64,000 nucleotides of DNA from JBFXAF01 sp050184585 (GCA_050184585.1 JBFXAF010000013.1:31526-95525); one strand, 5' to 3'. Counted from the first letter of the stretch, positions 32,754 to 42,021 are shown. Translations and numbers: made by a program. Notes: generated from the letters alone by a model not told the origin.

Positions 32754-33659
32754 CTACATGGCGCCGACCGCTTTCAGTTCCTCAGGTGACCCAAAATACG
32801 AGTTCTTCAATTCACGCTGATTTTCGAAGATCGATCCCGCGAATTTGGCGACCGGCAGGGGCAGCCGAACCTCTACCTGGGTCAATCGGGGCAAGACCGG
32901 GTCGTTGTCGCCGCACAGCAACAGATCGTTCCAGGCTTCCCAACTCGCAAGCTGCTGGCTGCCGACCAGCGGCCAGGCATCCGCAGCCCGGTATTGGTAC
33001 AACAGAAGTCGTCTGGATCTGGTCGACGTGTTGACGGCCGAACCATGGATCGTGAGCGCGTGATGGATGGAAATGCTGCCTGCCGGGCCGGTGCAGGCAA
33101 CAGCTTTGTCGAAATCCACACCACTGGTCACCGGGTCAATAGCGCCACAAAACGCCCCGTTGGTGTGATGATCGTACACCGGGCCCTTGTGGCTTCCGGG
33201 TACGCACAGCAGCGGCCCGTTCTCCAGCTCGCAGTCATCCATCATAATACCGACAGCGCACAGGTCCGCGTTCGTGTGCGGATAGAAGGCCCAATCCTGG
33301 TGCCATTCTACCGCCCCGCCGAAACCTGCCTGCTTCATGTTGAGCTTGGACGTATCGAACCGGATGGCAGGACCGATCAGCTGCCGCAGAATCGCGAGGA
33401 TGCTCGGATGCTTCATCACACCGTTGTACATGGCATGCTGGCTGTGCGGGGTCTTGATGCGCCGTACACGCGGCTGATCGCTCGAATGTCCCGGCTCGAG
33501 GTCATAGACATCGTCATGCGCCGAAACCGCGCGCGACTTTTCGACGAACTCATCCGTAATGCGCCGCAGTTCCGCCAGTTCGGAACGCGACAGCACACCC
33601 TCGACGACCAGAAACCCGTCTTGCTCGTAGGCTTCTCGTTGGGCATTGCTCAATTGCAT
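32754..33659 (-). CDS. Phytanoyl-CoA dioxygenase (PhyH) family protein
   Basis: A 301-residue Fe(II)/2-oxoglutarate oxygenase. The iron ligands are visible as His120-x-Asp122 (EWHQDWAF) and His205 (HHALTIHGSAVN), with Arg216 placed to bind 2-oxoglutarate. GPLLCVPGSHKGP between them is a family hallmark. Bacterial PhyH proteins hydroxylate diverse small molecules; the substrate is unknown. Divergent from the LacI-type gene at 33795, which is the likely regulator. Confidence 0.87.
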   Translation of the reverse strand: MQLSNAQREAYEQDGFLVVEGVLSRSELAELRRITDEFVEKSRAVSAHDDVYDLEPGHSSDQPRVRRIKTPHSQHAMYNGVMKHPSILAILRQLIGPAIRFDTSKLNMKQAGFGGAVEWHQDWAFYPHTNADLCAVGIMMDDCELENGPLLCVPGSHKGPVYDHHTNGAFCGAIDPVTSGVDFDKAVACTGPAGSISIHHALTIHGSAVNTSTRSRRLLLYQYRAADAWPLVGSQQLASWEAWNDLLLCGDNDPVLPRLTQVEVRLPLPVAKFAGSIFENQRELKNSYFGSPEELKAVGAM

Positions 33660-33794
33660 GGAACTACTCCTCCTTCAGACTATATAGACGCTACCCCAAG
33701 GAGATGAAAACGTCAACATTCTTTGGTGCATTTACTCTCTGAAAATACAGGATTTCTTTATATGAAAACGATACCACAAAATGAGGCTTCAGCG

Positions 33795-34808
33795 ATGCGA
33801 AGCGCGACTATAAACGACATAGCGCGCGACGCCGGGGTCTCCAGCGTCACGGTTTCCCGGGTGCTCAACACGCCGGACCTCGTGAAGCCGGACACCCGGC
33901 ACCGTGTTGAGCAGAGCATGCGGAAACTCGGCTACACGCCGAATCTGGCGGCAAGGGCGATGCGGACGCGCGCCACTCACACGGTGGGGTTTCTGGTTCC
34001 TGACATTCTCTCTTATGCCAATGCAGCTGTAGCACAGGCGGCGGAACGGTCCCTGGCTGCAGAGGGGTATGGCATGATCCTCGTCAGCAGCGACTACAAC
34101 CGCGACCGGGAGCTTCGGGCGCTGGAAATGCTGCGCACACATCGCGTGGATGGCTGCATCATTTATCCATGTGATGAGACAGATGACCGCGTGCTCGAAG
34201 CAGTCCGTCATCTCGGCATTCCCTGTGTCGCGCTCGACCGGAACTTCTCGGATTTGACCGACACCGTGCTGAGCAACCATGCCGACGCGATGCGGGACGC
34301 CGTGCGCTACCTCATCGACCTTGGACATACGTCTATCGCCCTCCTGCTGGCCGATCTTCAGGTGCGGCCGAGCTTTGAGCGTCGCCAAGCGTTCGAGGCC
34401 GTGATCGATGCCGCGAAGCTCCCCCGACAACGCCAGAAGATCGTCCTCGTGCACCCGGACGAATTGCAGCGGTACCAAGCGGATGAACTCTTCGAGGAGG
34501 ATACCGTACCGACTGCTGTCATCGTGGAGGGCAGTCGTCTGCTTCGCAGCGTGGTTGCATCCATACGGCAGCGGAACCGCCGGGTTCCCGAGGATGTCTC
34601 GCTGGTGGGTCTCGACGTAGACGACGTCGCCACAACAATGACGCCGGAACTCACCAGGGTGAGCAGGAACTACAGCGACATCGGTCGGGTTGCCGTCGAG
34701 CTCATGGTGCAGCGCATTCGGTCGAGATCCGCCTCGCGACAAAGCGTCATACTAGAATCCACCGTGCTATTGAAGGGCTCGTGCGCACCGGGTCCCCAGC
34801 GGCAGTAG
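33795..34808 (+). CDS. LacI-family transcriptional regulator
   Basis: 337 residues. The N-terminal LacI helix-turn-helix is unmistakable (TINDIARDAGVSSVTVSRVL), and the hinge helix and periplasmic-binding-like domain follow (VGFLVPDI, LVGLDVDDVATTMTPELTRV). The ATG at 33795, just before the helix-turn-helix, follows GAGG at 7 nt; ATG 33762 is an alternative. It is convergent with xylX (34873-35991, minus strand), so it lies at the 3' end of the sugar-acid locus, and it is divergent from the PhyH gene. Either could be its target. ATGAAAACG occurs twice upstream (33704 and 33762) and may be half-operators. Confidence 0.87.
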   Translation: MRSATINDIARDAGVSSVTVSRVLNTPDLVKPDTRHRVEQSMRKLGYTPNLAARAMRTRATHTVGFLVPDILSYANAAVAQAAERSLAAEGYGMILVSSDYNRDRELRALEMLRTHRVDGCIIYPCDETDDRVLEAVRHLGIPCVALDRNFSDLTDTVLSNHADAMRDAVRYLIDLGHTSIALLLADLQVRPSFERRQAFEAVIDAAKLPRQRQKIVLVHPDELQRYQADELFEEDTVPTAVIVEGSRLLRSVVASIRQRNRRVPEDVSLVGLDVDDVATTMTPELTRVSRNYSDIGRVAVELMVQRIRSRSASRQSVILESTVLLKGSCAPGPQRQ

Positions 34809-34872
34809 CTCGAGCACTCGGCGTTCAGCCTGGCTCCTAATGACAGAAGAAGAGTCAGGATCGGACGTATGT

Positions 34873-35991
34873 CTACAACAAGCCTCGCGCGGCCAGATTG
34901 CGCATCAGCGCGCCCGCGCCAAATGCCCATGGCGGACATTCCGTGGACAGTGACACCATGTTCCGCAGCGTGCCCAGGTCGGCATTGGCAATCGTCACCA
35001 TGTCGCCGATCCTGTGGGTAAATCCCTGACCCGGCGCGTCACGATCCTTCACCGGAGCGAACAGCGTGCCGAGAAACAGCATGAAGCCGTCCGGATATTG
35101 ATGGTGCTGGCCAATCGTCTGGGCGACCAGATCGAGCGGATCGCGGCTGATCTCGCTCATAGAGCTTTCACCGTCGAGGACGAAGCCGTCTTCGCCCTCG
35201 ACTTGCAGTTTGAGCTCGGCGCGGCGCACATCATCAATGGTGTAGGTTTCGTCGAACAGCCTGATGAACGGTCCGATGGCACAGGACGCATTGTTGTCCT
35301 TGGCCTTGCCGAGCAGCAGGGCCGATCGGCCCTCCACGTCCCGCAGATTAACGTCGTTGCCGAGCGCGGCACCCCTCACCCGGCCGCGGCTATCCACGGC
35401 GAGCACGATCTCAGGCTCGGGATTGTTCCAGTTCGACATGGGATGCAGCCCGATCGGGACGCCGTAACCCACTGACGACATCGGTTGGCTCTTGGTGAAA
35501 ATCTCGGCGTCGGGACCAATGCCGACCTCAAGATATTGCGACCAGATGCCTTCCTCGATGAGAGCCAGCTTGATCTTCGCCGCCTGCGGTGAGCCAGGAA
35601 CCACATCGCCCAGGCTGTCGCCGATCAGTTCGTGGAGGTGGGCACGGATCGCCTCGGCGCGAGAGGCGTCGCCCGCCGCCTTCTCCTCAATAACGCGTTC
35701 GATCATCGAGCGCGCGAAGGTAACGCCGCAGGCCTTCACAGCCTGGAGATCGCAGGGAGCGAGCAGCGCATCCACCTCCTCCAGCGGGCCGATGTCGTCG
35801 CCGTCTGCCGTATCGACATAGGCAATCAGATCCTCGCGTTCGAGGAGAGCAGCCATCGTCGGTGTTTCTCTAGAGGTAATGTCGACAAGGCGGCCTGATT
35901 GGATCTTGACGATCGCAGGCCCATCCGCGTCTACCCGCCAGAGCCGGCCGACGAATCGGCCCGTTCGCGCAACATCCGGCTGGAGCATCAT
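34873..35991 (-). CDS. xylX: 2-keto-3-deoxy-D-xylonate dehydratase (XylX-like, FAH family)
   Basis: A 372-residue member of the fumarylacetoacetate hydrolase superfamily, closely resembling Caulobacter XylX as I recall it: CDLQAVKACGVTFA, EEGIWSQYLEVGIGPDAEIF, WNNPEPEIVL with the metal-binding Glu pair, GNDVNLRDVEGRSALL and QHHQYPDGFMLFLGT. XylX dehydrates 2-keto-3-deoxy-pentonate to alpha-ketoglutarate semialdehyde in the Weimberg pathway. It lies 28 nt after the xylD gene on the same strand, the natural partner upstream in the pathway. The start is one of two consecutive ATGs at 35991 and 35988. Confidence 0.88.
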   Translation of the reverse strand: MMLQPDVARTGRFVGRLWRVDADGPAIVKIQSGRLVDITSRETPTMAALLEREDLIAYVDTADGDDIGPLEEVDALLAPCDLQAVKACGVTFARSMIERVIEEKAAGDASRAEAIRAHLHELIGDSLGDVVPGSPQAAKIKLALIEEGIWSQYLEVGIGPDAEIFTKSQPMSSVGYGVPIGLHPMSNWNNPEPEIVLAVDSRGRVRGAALGNDVNLRDVEGRSALLLGKAKDNNASCAIGPFIRLFDETYTIDDVRRAELKLQVEGEDGFVLDGESSMSEISRDPLDLVAQTIGQHHQYPDGFMLFLGTLFAPVKDRDAPGQGFTHRIGDMVTIANADLGTLRNMVSLSTECPPWAFGAGALMRNLAARGLL

Positions 35992-36019
35992 CGGTCTTCT
36001 CGCTTTGCCCCAGGTCTTG

Positions 36020-37801
36020 TCAGTGGTTGTGGCGCGGAAGCTTTTCGGCGATCTGCCGGAAAACAAGCGCCTCCTCGATAACCGCGCCATCAGCCAATTG
36101 GCCGACCGTCTTGCGGTAGATCGCCTGCCAGGGCGTCTGGCTTTCCGGCACCGGCGGCGCAGCGTCAAGCCTGCGCCGCGCGAGTTCGGCGTCGTCGACC
36201 AGCATGTCGCAGCGCTGCAGGTTGAGGTCAATTCGGATCACATCGCCGGTGCGCAGGAGAGCCAGTCCGCCGCCTGCTGCACTTTCCGGCGAGGCATTGA
36301 GGATCGACGGAGTGTCGGCGGTACCCGACTGGCGTCCGTCACCGATGGTTGGCAGGCTGGTGATGCCCTTGCGTATCAGCGCATCCGGCGGCTGCATGTT
36401 GACGACCTCCGCCGAGCCCGGCCAGCCGAGCGGACCCGCACCGCGTATGACGAGGATGGTACGCTCGTCTATCGCGAGGGAGGGGTCGTTGATACGCGCG
36501 TGATAGTCCTCTGAACCCTCGAAGACCACCGCGCGACCTTCGAACACGCCTCCCCGGTCCGGATCAGATAGGTAACGTCGGCGGAAATCTTCCGAGATCA
36601 CACTGGTCTTCATGATCGCGCTGTCGAACAGGTTGCCCGCAAGCACGAGGAAGCCTGCGCGCTCGCGCAGCGGCCGGTCGTATGCGAAGATGACATCGCG
36701 GTCGGTAGTGCGGCGACCTTCAAGGTTCTCGGCCATGATTCTGCCGGTGACTGTCATGACGTCTCCGTTGATCTTGCCGGCCTGCAACAGTTCCCACATC
36801 ACCGCCGGGACGCCGCCGCCGCGGTGGAACCGCTCGCCAAGGAAGGCGCCTGCGGGCTGGACATTGGCCAAGAGCGGCACGTCGTAGCCATGCACCTGCC
36901 AGTCATTGGACGAGATCGGCACACCCGCATGACGGGCGATAGCGGCCAGATGCGGCTGCGCGTTGGTCGAGCCGCCGATGGCCGAGTTCGTGACGATTGC
37001 GTTGATCACCGCCTCGCGGGTGATGATCCGCGACGGCCGCAGATCCTCGAAGGCCATCTCGACGATGCGGCGGCCGGTGCGGTAGGCCATCTGGCCGCGC
37101 TCGGCATAAGGGGCAGGGATCGCCGCGCAGCCGGTCAGGGACATGCCCAACGCTTCCGCCAGGGCGTTCATGGTCGAGGCGGTGCCCATTGTGTTGCAGT
37201 GGCCAAGGGAGGGCGCGCTGGCGGTCGCCCGCGCAATGAACTCCTCTTCATCGATCTTTCCGGCCGCAAGCTTGCGCCGGCTACGCCAGATCACGGTGCC
37301 GGAGCCGGCCAGTTCACCCTCATGCCACCCATCGAGCATTGGCCCGCCGGAAAGCACGATTGCCGGAATGTCGACGGTAGCGGCTGCCATCAGGGACGCA
37401 GGTGTGGTCTTGTCGCAGCCGGTGGTCAGAACCACGGCGTCGATCGGATACCCGAATAGAACTTCGACTAGGCCGAGATAGGTCAAGTTGCGATCCAGCG
37501 CCGCCGTGGGACGCTTGCAGTTCTCGAAGGTAGGGTGGACAGGGAATTCGATGGGGATGCCCCCCGCGTCGCGGATCCCGTCGCGCACCCGGCGCACGAG
37601 ATCGACATGCACGCGGTTGCAAGGATTGATGTCGCTGCCGGTCTGCGAGATGCCGATGATCGGCTTGCCCGAGCGCAGCTCCTCGGGCGTGGTGCCATAG
37701 TTCATGAACCGCTCCAGATAGAGTGCGGTCATGTCGATATGGTCCGGATTGTCGAACCAGTCCCTGGACCGGAAGCGTTTCTTCTGGACCGGCGTGCTCA
37801 T
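36020..37801 (-). CDS. xylD: D-xylonate/pentonate dehydratase (XylD-like, IlvD/Edd family)
   Basis: 593 residues, the length of Caulobacter XylD, and very similar over the regions I can recall: RSRDWFDNPDHIDMTALYLE, GISQTGSDINPCN and IRGAGPLGWPGSAEVVNMQP. Fe-S cluster Cys candidates are Cys61, Cys129 (GCDKT) and Cys202 (HCNTMGTAST). It dehydrates a pentonate to the 2-keto-3-deoxy acid. Its start overlaps the stop of the HIBADH-type gene upstream by 4 nt. No xylose dehydrogenase, lactonase or semialdehyde dehydrogenase of the pathway is beside it, so the imported substrate may already be a sugar acid. Confidence 0.92.
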   Translation of the reverse strand: MSTPVQKKRFRSRDWFDNPDHIDMTALYLERFMNYGTTPEELRSGKPIIGISQTGSDINPCNRVHVDLVRRVRDGIRDAGGIPIEFPVHPTFENCKRPTAALDRNLTYLGLVEVLFGYPIDAVVLTTGCDKTTPASLMAAATVDIPAIVLSGGPMLDGWHEGELAGSGTVIWRSRRKLAAGKIDEEEFIARATASAPSLGHCNTMGTASTMNALAEALGMSLTGCAAIPAPYAERGQMAYRTGRRIVEMAFEDLRPSRIITREAVINAIVTNSAIGGSTNAQPHLAAIARHAGVPISSNDWQVHGYDVPLLANVQPAGAFLGERFHRGGGVPAVMWELLQAGKINGDVMTVTGRIMAENLEGRRTTDRDVIFAYDRPLRERAGFLVLAGNLFDSAIMKTSVISEDFRRRYLSDPDRGGVFEGRAVVFEGSEDYHARINDPSLAIDERTILVIRGAGPLGWPGSAEVVNMQPPDALIRKGITSLPTIGDGRQSGTADTPSILNASPESAAGGGLALLRTGDVIRIDLNLQRCDMLVDDAELARRRLDAAPPVPESQTPWQAIYRKTVGQLADGAVIEEALVFRQIAEKLPRHNH

Positions 37802-38769
37802 GGCTTCCCCCTCCCTCTCTGGTCTTCATCGACCGGAACCCCCCGGTCGTCATCCCTGAAACCGTCACCGTGACCGAACCCGTCACGCGGCGGTCGAAGC
37901 CTGCCTTCGATGGAAGGGGCTCGTCCGAGATTGAGGATAAGTCCCGAATGATCGACATCTCCGTGGCGGTCGATCAGCGCCGCAAACAAGGACTCCAGTT
38001 GTTCACTCAATGGAAGGTGCAGTCCGTTGTCTCGGGCATACCGGCATGCGTTGCGTATGTCCTTCAGATGCGTGCTGGATCGCCCGCGCGGTTCGAAGTC
38101 GTTGCGCACCATGCGAGGGCCCAGTTGTCGAAGCACAGCGCCGTCGGCGAGCCCGTTGCCTATGGCACCCAGAAATACTTCGAGATCGAGGCCGCCGCTT
38201 CTCGCTAACGCAATTCCTTCGCTGACCCCGCCGATCGTCAGTCCAACGATGAGCTGATTGGCGAGCTTGGCGACCTGTCCCGAGCCTGCGGGCCCAAGAT
38301 GCACCGGTCTCCCAAGCTGCCTGAGGACGGGAAGCGCATCTTCAAATGCCCGGCATTCGCCACCCACCATGATCGCAAGGGTACCGTCCTCCGCCCCGGC
38401 CGTCCCTCCGGATACCGGTGCGTCGAGATGGCGGATTCCGCGCGCGGCCAGCCGTATCTCATGGTCAATGGCCTGCGACGGCGCGACGGAGCTCATGTCG
38501 ATCACCGTGCAGCCGGGCCTCATCGCGCACGCTGCGCCGCGTTCGAACAGAAGATCGGCGACTGCGGCGCCGTCGGTTAGCATGGTGATGACAAAATCCG
38601 ACTCCTCAACCGCAGCCTCGACACTCTCCGCCACATGCAGGCCCGTAAAGCTCATCCCTTCCAGCTTGGCCGGGCTTCGGTTCCACACCGTGACGGCGCC
38701 GAACGCCTGGCCGATGCGTTCGGCCATACGCCGACCCATCAACCCAAGACCCATGACGGTTACGTTCAT
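37798..38769 (-). CDS. NAD(P)-dependent beta-hydroxyacid dehydrogenase (GarR/HIBADH family)
   Basis: 323 residues. Rossmann motif VMGLGLMGRRMAE at the N-terminus, HLDAPVSGGTAGAEDGTLAIMVGG (substrate-binding region, in part), and GPAGSGQVAKLANQ with the catalytic Lys. The family reduces or oxidises beta-hydroxy acids such as tartronate semialdehyde or 3-hydroxyisobutyrate. After the usual end there are about 30 extra charged, Arg/Gly/Asp-rich residues. The stop overlaps the xylD start by 4 nt, so the tail may reflect drift into the next gene's leader. Confidence 0.88.
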   Translation of the reverse strand: MNVTVMGLGLMGRRMAERIGQAFGAVTVWNRSPAKLEGMSFTGLHVAESVEAAVEESDFVITMLTDGAAVADLLFERGAACAMRPGCTVIDMSSVAPSQAIDHEIRLAARGIRHLDAPVSGGTAGAEDGTLAIMVGGECRAFEDALPVLRQLGRPVHLGPAGSGQVAKLANQLIVGLTIGGVSEGIALARSGGLDLEVFLGAIGNGLADGAVLRQLGPRMVRNDFEPRGRSSTHLKDIRNACRYARDNGLHLPLSEQLESLFAALIDRHGDVDHSGLILNLGRAPSIEGRLRPPRDGFGHGDGFRDDDRGVPVDEDQRGRGKP

Positions 38770-38791
38770 CTTCCGCCTTCCACACCGTGAT

Positions 38792-39874
38792 TCAGCTCGT
38801 CTCCAGCAACGGCGACGCATCAACATTCAGCGCGCCAGCGGTTGCCGCCACATCATTCACCGTCTCCGCGGAGAGCAAGATGCCGTTCTCCGCGTAATAG
38901 CGCTCGATATCGCGCTCGATATCGCCCGGTACGAAAATCCGGTCGACGCCTTCGCGCCGCCGCGAATTGCGCATCTCGTCGATCACTGAATCGAGCCTGT
39001 GCCTGAATGTTTCGAGGGGCGTGAATGCAGCGATGTCTATGGCCATGAAGAATTGGCCGTCCATTCCGGCCTTCGCCCCGTCGGTCATGTTGCCTAGCTC
39101 CGTTCCGTAGGCAGATCCCGACAGGAGCGAGGACATCAGGCCGACCGCCATCCCGAGCGCGATCCCCTTATGGCTGCCGATCGGCTGAATCAGCCCATCC
39201 ATCGCCTTTCTGGGATCTATGGTGGGATTGCCTCTGCTGTCGAAAGCCCATCCCTCGGGAATCGGGCTGCCCTTCTGCGCGTAGACCCGGATCTTCCCGT
39301 GCGCCGTCGCTCCGAATGCGAAATCGAACACGAAACCTCCGGAGCGGTCGCCGGGCATCGCGACCGAGACCGGATTGATGCCAACGATTTTGTCGATGCC
39401 GCCGACCGGCGCCATCGTCGGCAGCGCGTTCGTGCCGCAGATTCCGATCATGCCGGCTTCGGCCGCTTGCAGGCTGTACCAGTCCAGCGCGCCGCAATGG
39501 TTCGAGCCTCCCAGTGCCGCGAGAGCGACGCTGTGAACGCGGGCTGCCTCGATCGCCTTGCGCATGGCGAAATACCCCCCGATCTGGCCCATGCTGTTGC
39601 CACCGTCGACAACCAGGGCAGCGCTCGCTTGCGAAACCAGGCGCGGCTTTCCCTTGGGATCGACTCCTCCCACAGTCAGCTTGCGGACATATTCCGGAAC
39701 GCGAATGACCCCGTGGGAATGGATGCCTCTTCGATCGGAATGGACGAGCGAGGCGGCCAGCAAGGCCGCGTCTTCCTCATCCATCCCGCACGCCTGAAAA
39801 ATCCGGCGCACGACGGATTCCAGTGTCTGCGCCGCCACGCGGCGATCAGTTTCGGCTGTCGGGTAAAGGGCCAT
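38792..39874 (-). CDS. Malate/L-lactate dehydrogenase (Ldh2) family oxidoreductase
   Basis: 360 residues of the Ldh2/MDG1 family (sulfolactate, ureidoglycolate and 2,3-diketogulonate reductases). Signatures: HSDRRGIHSHGVIRVPEYVR with the catalytic His, GGSNHCGALDWYS, TNALPTMAPVGG and GSHKGIALGMAVGLMSSLLS. The NAD(P) enzyme interconverts a 2-hydroxy acid and a 2-keto acid. The ATG at 39874 was chosen, beyond which the frame is not protein-like. A paralogue sits at 42022-43095. Both fit hydroxy-acid catabolism together with the TRAP transporter. Confidence 0.9.
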   Translation of the reverse strand: MALYPTAETDRRVAAQTLESVVRRIFQACGMDEEDAALLAASLVHSDRRGIHSHGVIRVPEYVRKLTVGGVDPKGKPRLVSQASAALVVDGGNSMGQIGGYFAMRKAIEAARVHSVALAALGGSNHCGALDWYSLQAAEAGMIGICGTNALPTMAPVGGIDKIVGINPVSVAMPGDRSGGFVFDFAFGATAHGKIRVYAQKGSPIPEGWAFDSRGNPTIDPRKAMDGLIQPIGSHKGIALGMAVGLMSSLLSGSAYGTELGNMTDGAKAGMDGQFFMAIDIAAFTPLETFRHRLDSVIDEMRNSRRREGVDRIFVPGDIERDIERYYAENGILLSAETVNDVAATAGALNVDASPLLETS

Positions 39875-39914
39875 CTGCGCGCTCCTGTCTGTGTAGCGAA
39901 GTGCCGAGGCGGCG

Positions 39915-41000
39915 TTAAAACGCGCCTGGCCGTTCCCGCCTGAGAAATGGTGCCCTGCCCGCGACGCCGCGAGGCAGTTGTTCCACGCCAGCGTCGATTC
40001 CCTGGATGCGGATGTCGGACCATTCGATCGGATAGCCCATATGCTGGAACAGGGCGAACGAGCCGACCTCGTGCCGCGGCAAGTGGGGCGGGACCGCCGA
40101 GTCACGCTCGTGGCAAAGCCATATGTCCGGCTCCGGTGAGCCTTTGGGCCATATGCGGAAGGCCACGCTGTTGACCCCGTCCTCGAAGGTGATGCGGTGG
40201 CGGACGCTGTAGGGAACGCCCCGCTCCACCTTGAAGGCGACCGGCGGGTGCGTGGCGATGGCCCATTCGTCGGGCTGGCCCGAATGGTCTCCCCAGGCCA
40301 GGAAGCTTCGCGCCTGTCCCGTGGGCGTGATTACGGCCATGCCGGCGCTGCACCAGCCGACCCTCAGGCCCCGCGGCGGGCTGCCCTCGATCATTCCCGC
40401 GAAGAAATCGGAAAGGCCAAGCCATTTGGCGTCCCGCGTCTCGATGAAGCGCACCGTATAGGTCGCCTCCTGGCTCTGCGCGGGCGGCCCGATCACCAGC
40501 AGCGCGTCGGGCGCCACCGGCGCCCGCGAACGGATCACATTGGCTGCCCTATCCAGATCGAATGCGCCGTTGACCGTTTCACCGACCTCCTGAATGGAGG
40601 AGAAGGCCGACAGGTCCGCGAGGTCCAGAGGCAGCGCCGGTGGGGTCGGATCGTAGTCGAATGTCATTTCTGCGGCGCGCTTGCCAAGACCGTCGTCGAT
40701 CGTCAGGGCGAGCGCGTTCCTGCCGGGCATCAGGCTTTCCGTCGGTATCTCGATTACGAACTCGCCCAGATGCCGGCAACGGAGTTCGGCCGGAGAGGCT
40801 TTGTAGCCGTTGAGCCAATCGACACCCTGATCCGGTATCGTCTCGACAAAGAAAGGGATCTGGCCACCGCCATTGAGCCGGCAATCGGAGCGGACCACAG
40901 GCGGGCGAAGATCGTCGATCTCGCCCCTGATCGTGATGCAACGCCACCGGCGACGAAAGGTCTGTTCGACCCCATATGTGAACCTGATGGTCATGATCAT
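39915..41000 (-). CDS. Conserved-looking protein of unknown function
   Basis: About 361 residues without signal peptide or membrane segment. I do not recognise the family. The C-terminal half has jelly-roll-like strands ending in FQHMGYPIEWSDIRIQGID, which recalls the end of concanavalin-like carbohydrate-binding domains (DUF1080 type), and the middle includes TYTVRFIETRDAKWLGLSDF. Candidate starts are ATG 41000 and ATG 40994. It is embedded between catabolic dehydrogenase genes with short gaps, so a role in the same sugar-acid route is plausible. Confidence 0.6.
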   Translation of the reverse strand: MIMTIRFTYGVEQTFRRRWRCITIRGEIDDLRPPVVRSDCRLNGGGQIPFFVETIPDQGVDWLNGYKASPAELRCRHLGEFVIEIPTESLMPGRNALALTIDDGLGKRAAEMTFDYDPTPPALPLDLADLSAFSSIQEVGETVNGAFDLDRAANVIRSRAPVAPDALLVIGPPAQSQEATYTVRFIETRDAKWLGLSDFFAGMIEGSPPRGLRVGWCSAGMAVITPTGQARSFLAWGDHSGQPDEWAIATHPPVAFKVERGVPYSVRHRITFEDGVNSVAFRIWPKGSPEPDIWLCHERDSAVPPHLPRHEVGSFALFQHMGYPIEWSDIRIQGIDAGVEQLPRGVAGRAPFLRRERPGAF

Positions 41001-41034
41001 GCTTCCATTTACGAACGACGCGGGCCGGACGACA

Positions 41035-41964
41035 TCAATTCCGTTTCTCCGCATATCGGGCTTCCAGCATGTGGATGAGCCGGACCAGCGCCTCGTTGAA
41101 AGGCGCCTTCAGCCCGACACGACTGGCCGCCTTCACGACCGCACCATTGATGGAATCGACTTCCGTCCGGCGCCGACCTTCCACGTCTTGGAGCATCGAC
41201 GACTTGGCGTTGCCAGCATTGGCCGAAACCTGCCAAAGCTTTTCGATCGGGTTCTCGTAGGGGAGCGTCACGCCGATCGCGCGTATGACGGCGAGCGTCT
41301 CCTCCGCGAGTGCCTGCGCCCAGTCCTTCGATTCCTCGTGGGCAACGATCTCACCCGACCGGTAGCCGGTCAGCGCGCAGGTGGCGTTGAACACGGCGTT
41401 GATGTACACTTTGGACCATATACCGTCCATGATCCTGTCGGTTACCTCGACTGGGATGCCGCCATCGGTAAGGACTTTCGCAATCCGGTCGACGCGCTCG
41501 CTGCGGACCTGGTCCGGTTCGCCGATGGTGGTGACGGCGGCGTGCGTATGCGTCACATGGCCCGGTCCGTTCAGCACCGCCGAGTGGAAGGTCGTGCCCA
41601 GTACCACCCTGCCTTTGCCGGCCACGGCTTCGATCAGCTCATGGTTGCCGTATCCGTTCTGCAGGGTCAGGAAGACCGTGTGTTCTCCCGCGGCCTTGAC
41701 GGCTGCGCGGGTTGCCTGTTCGGTCTGATATGATTTGACGAACAGCAGCGCCAAGTCGGCGGGAGCGGCATCACCAGCGTCGCAGGTTGCCTTCACGCGA
41801 ACGATCCGGTCGCCGCCATGCCCGTCGATCCGCAATCCATCGCGATTGATCGCATCGACATGCTCGCGCCAACTATCCACTAGCCATACGTCGATCTCAT
41901 GCTCGGCCAGGACCGCGCCAAAGCTTGCGCCCATGGCGCCTGCGCCAACGATCATGATCCTCAT
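41035..41964 (-). CDS. Ketopantoate reductase (PanE/ApbA) family oxidoreductase
   Basis: 309 residues. The N-terminal NADP-binding motif VGAGAMGASFGAVLAE, the central LLFVKSYQT, LTLQNGYGNHE, and the catalytic Lys in WSKVYINAVFN are all in place. True PanE makes pantoate for coenzyme A. Here, inside a catabolic operon and duplicated at 43898, the protein more likely reduces or oxidises a related 2-keto acid. The ATG at 41964 gives the motif at the right distance. Confidence 0.87.
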   Translation of the reverse strand: MRIMIVGAGAMGASFGAVLAEHEIDVWLVDSWREHVDAINRDGLRIDGHGGDRIVRVKATCDAGDAAPADLALLFVKSYQTEQATRAAVKAAGEHTVFLTLQNGYGNHELIEAVAGKGRVVLGTTFHSAVLNGPGHVTHTHAAVTTIGEPDQVRSERVDRIAKVLTDGGIPVEVTDRIMDGIWSKVYINAVFNATCALTGYRSGEIVAHEESKDWAQALAEETLAVIRAIGVTLPYENPIEKLWQVSANAGNAKSSMLQDVEGRRRTEVDSINGAVVKAASRVGLKAPFNEALVRLIHMLEARYAEKRN

Positions 41965-42021
41965 TTCACGCCTCCTCCTCATGTATCCGACCCAAGCCCC
42001 GATCGCTCGGCTATCCCGCCA

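Noticed and set aside
32440..32820. 126-codon plus-strand frame
   Set aside because: Low-complexity translation overlapping the end of the PhyH gene; no motif or supporting context.
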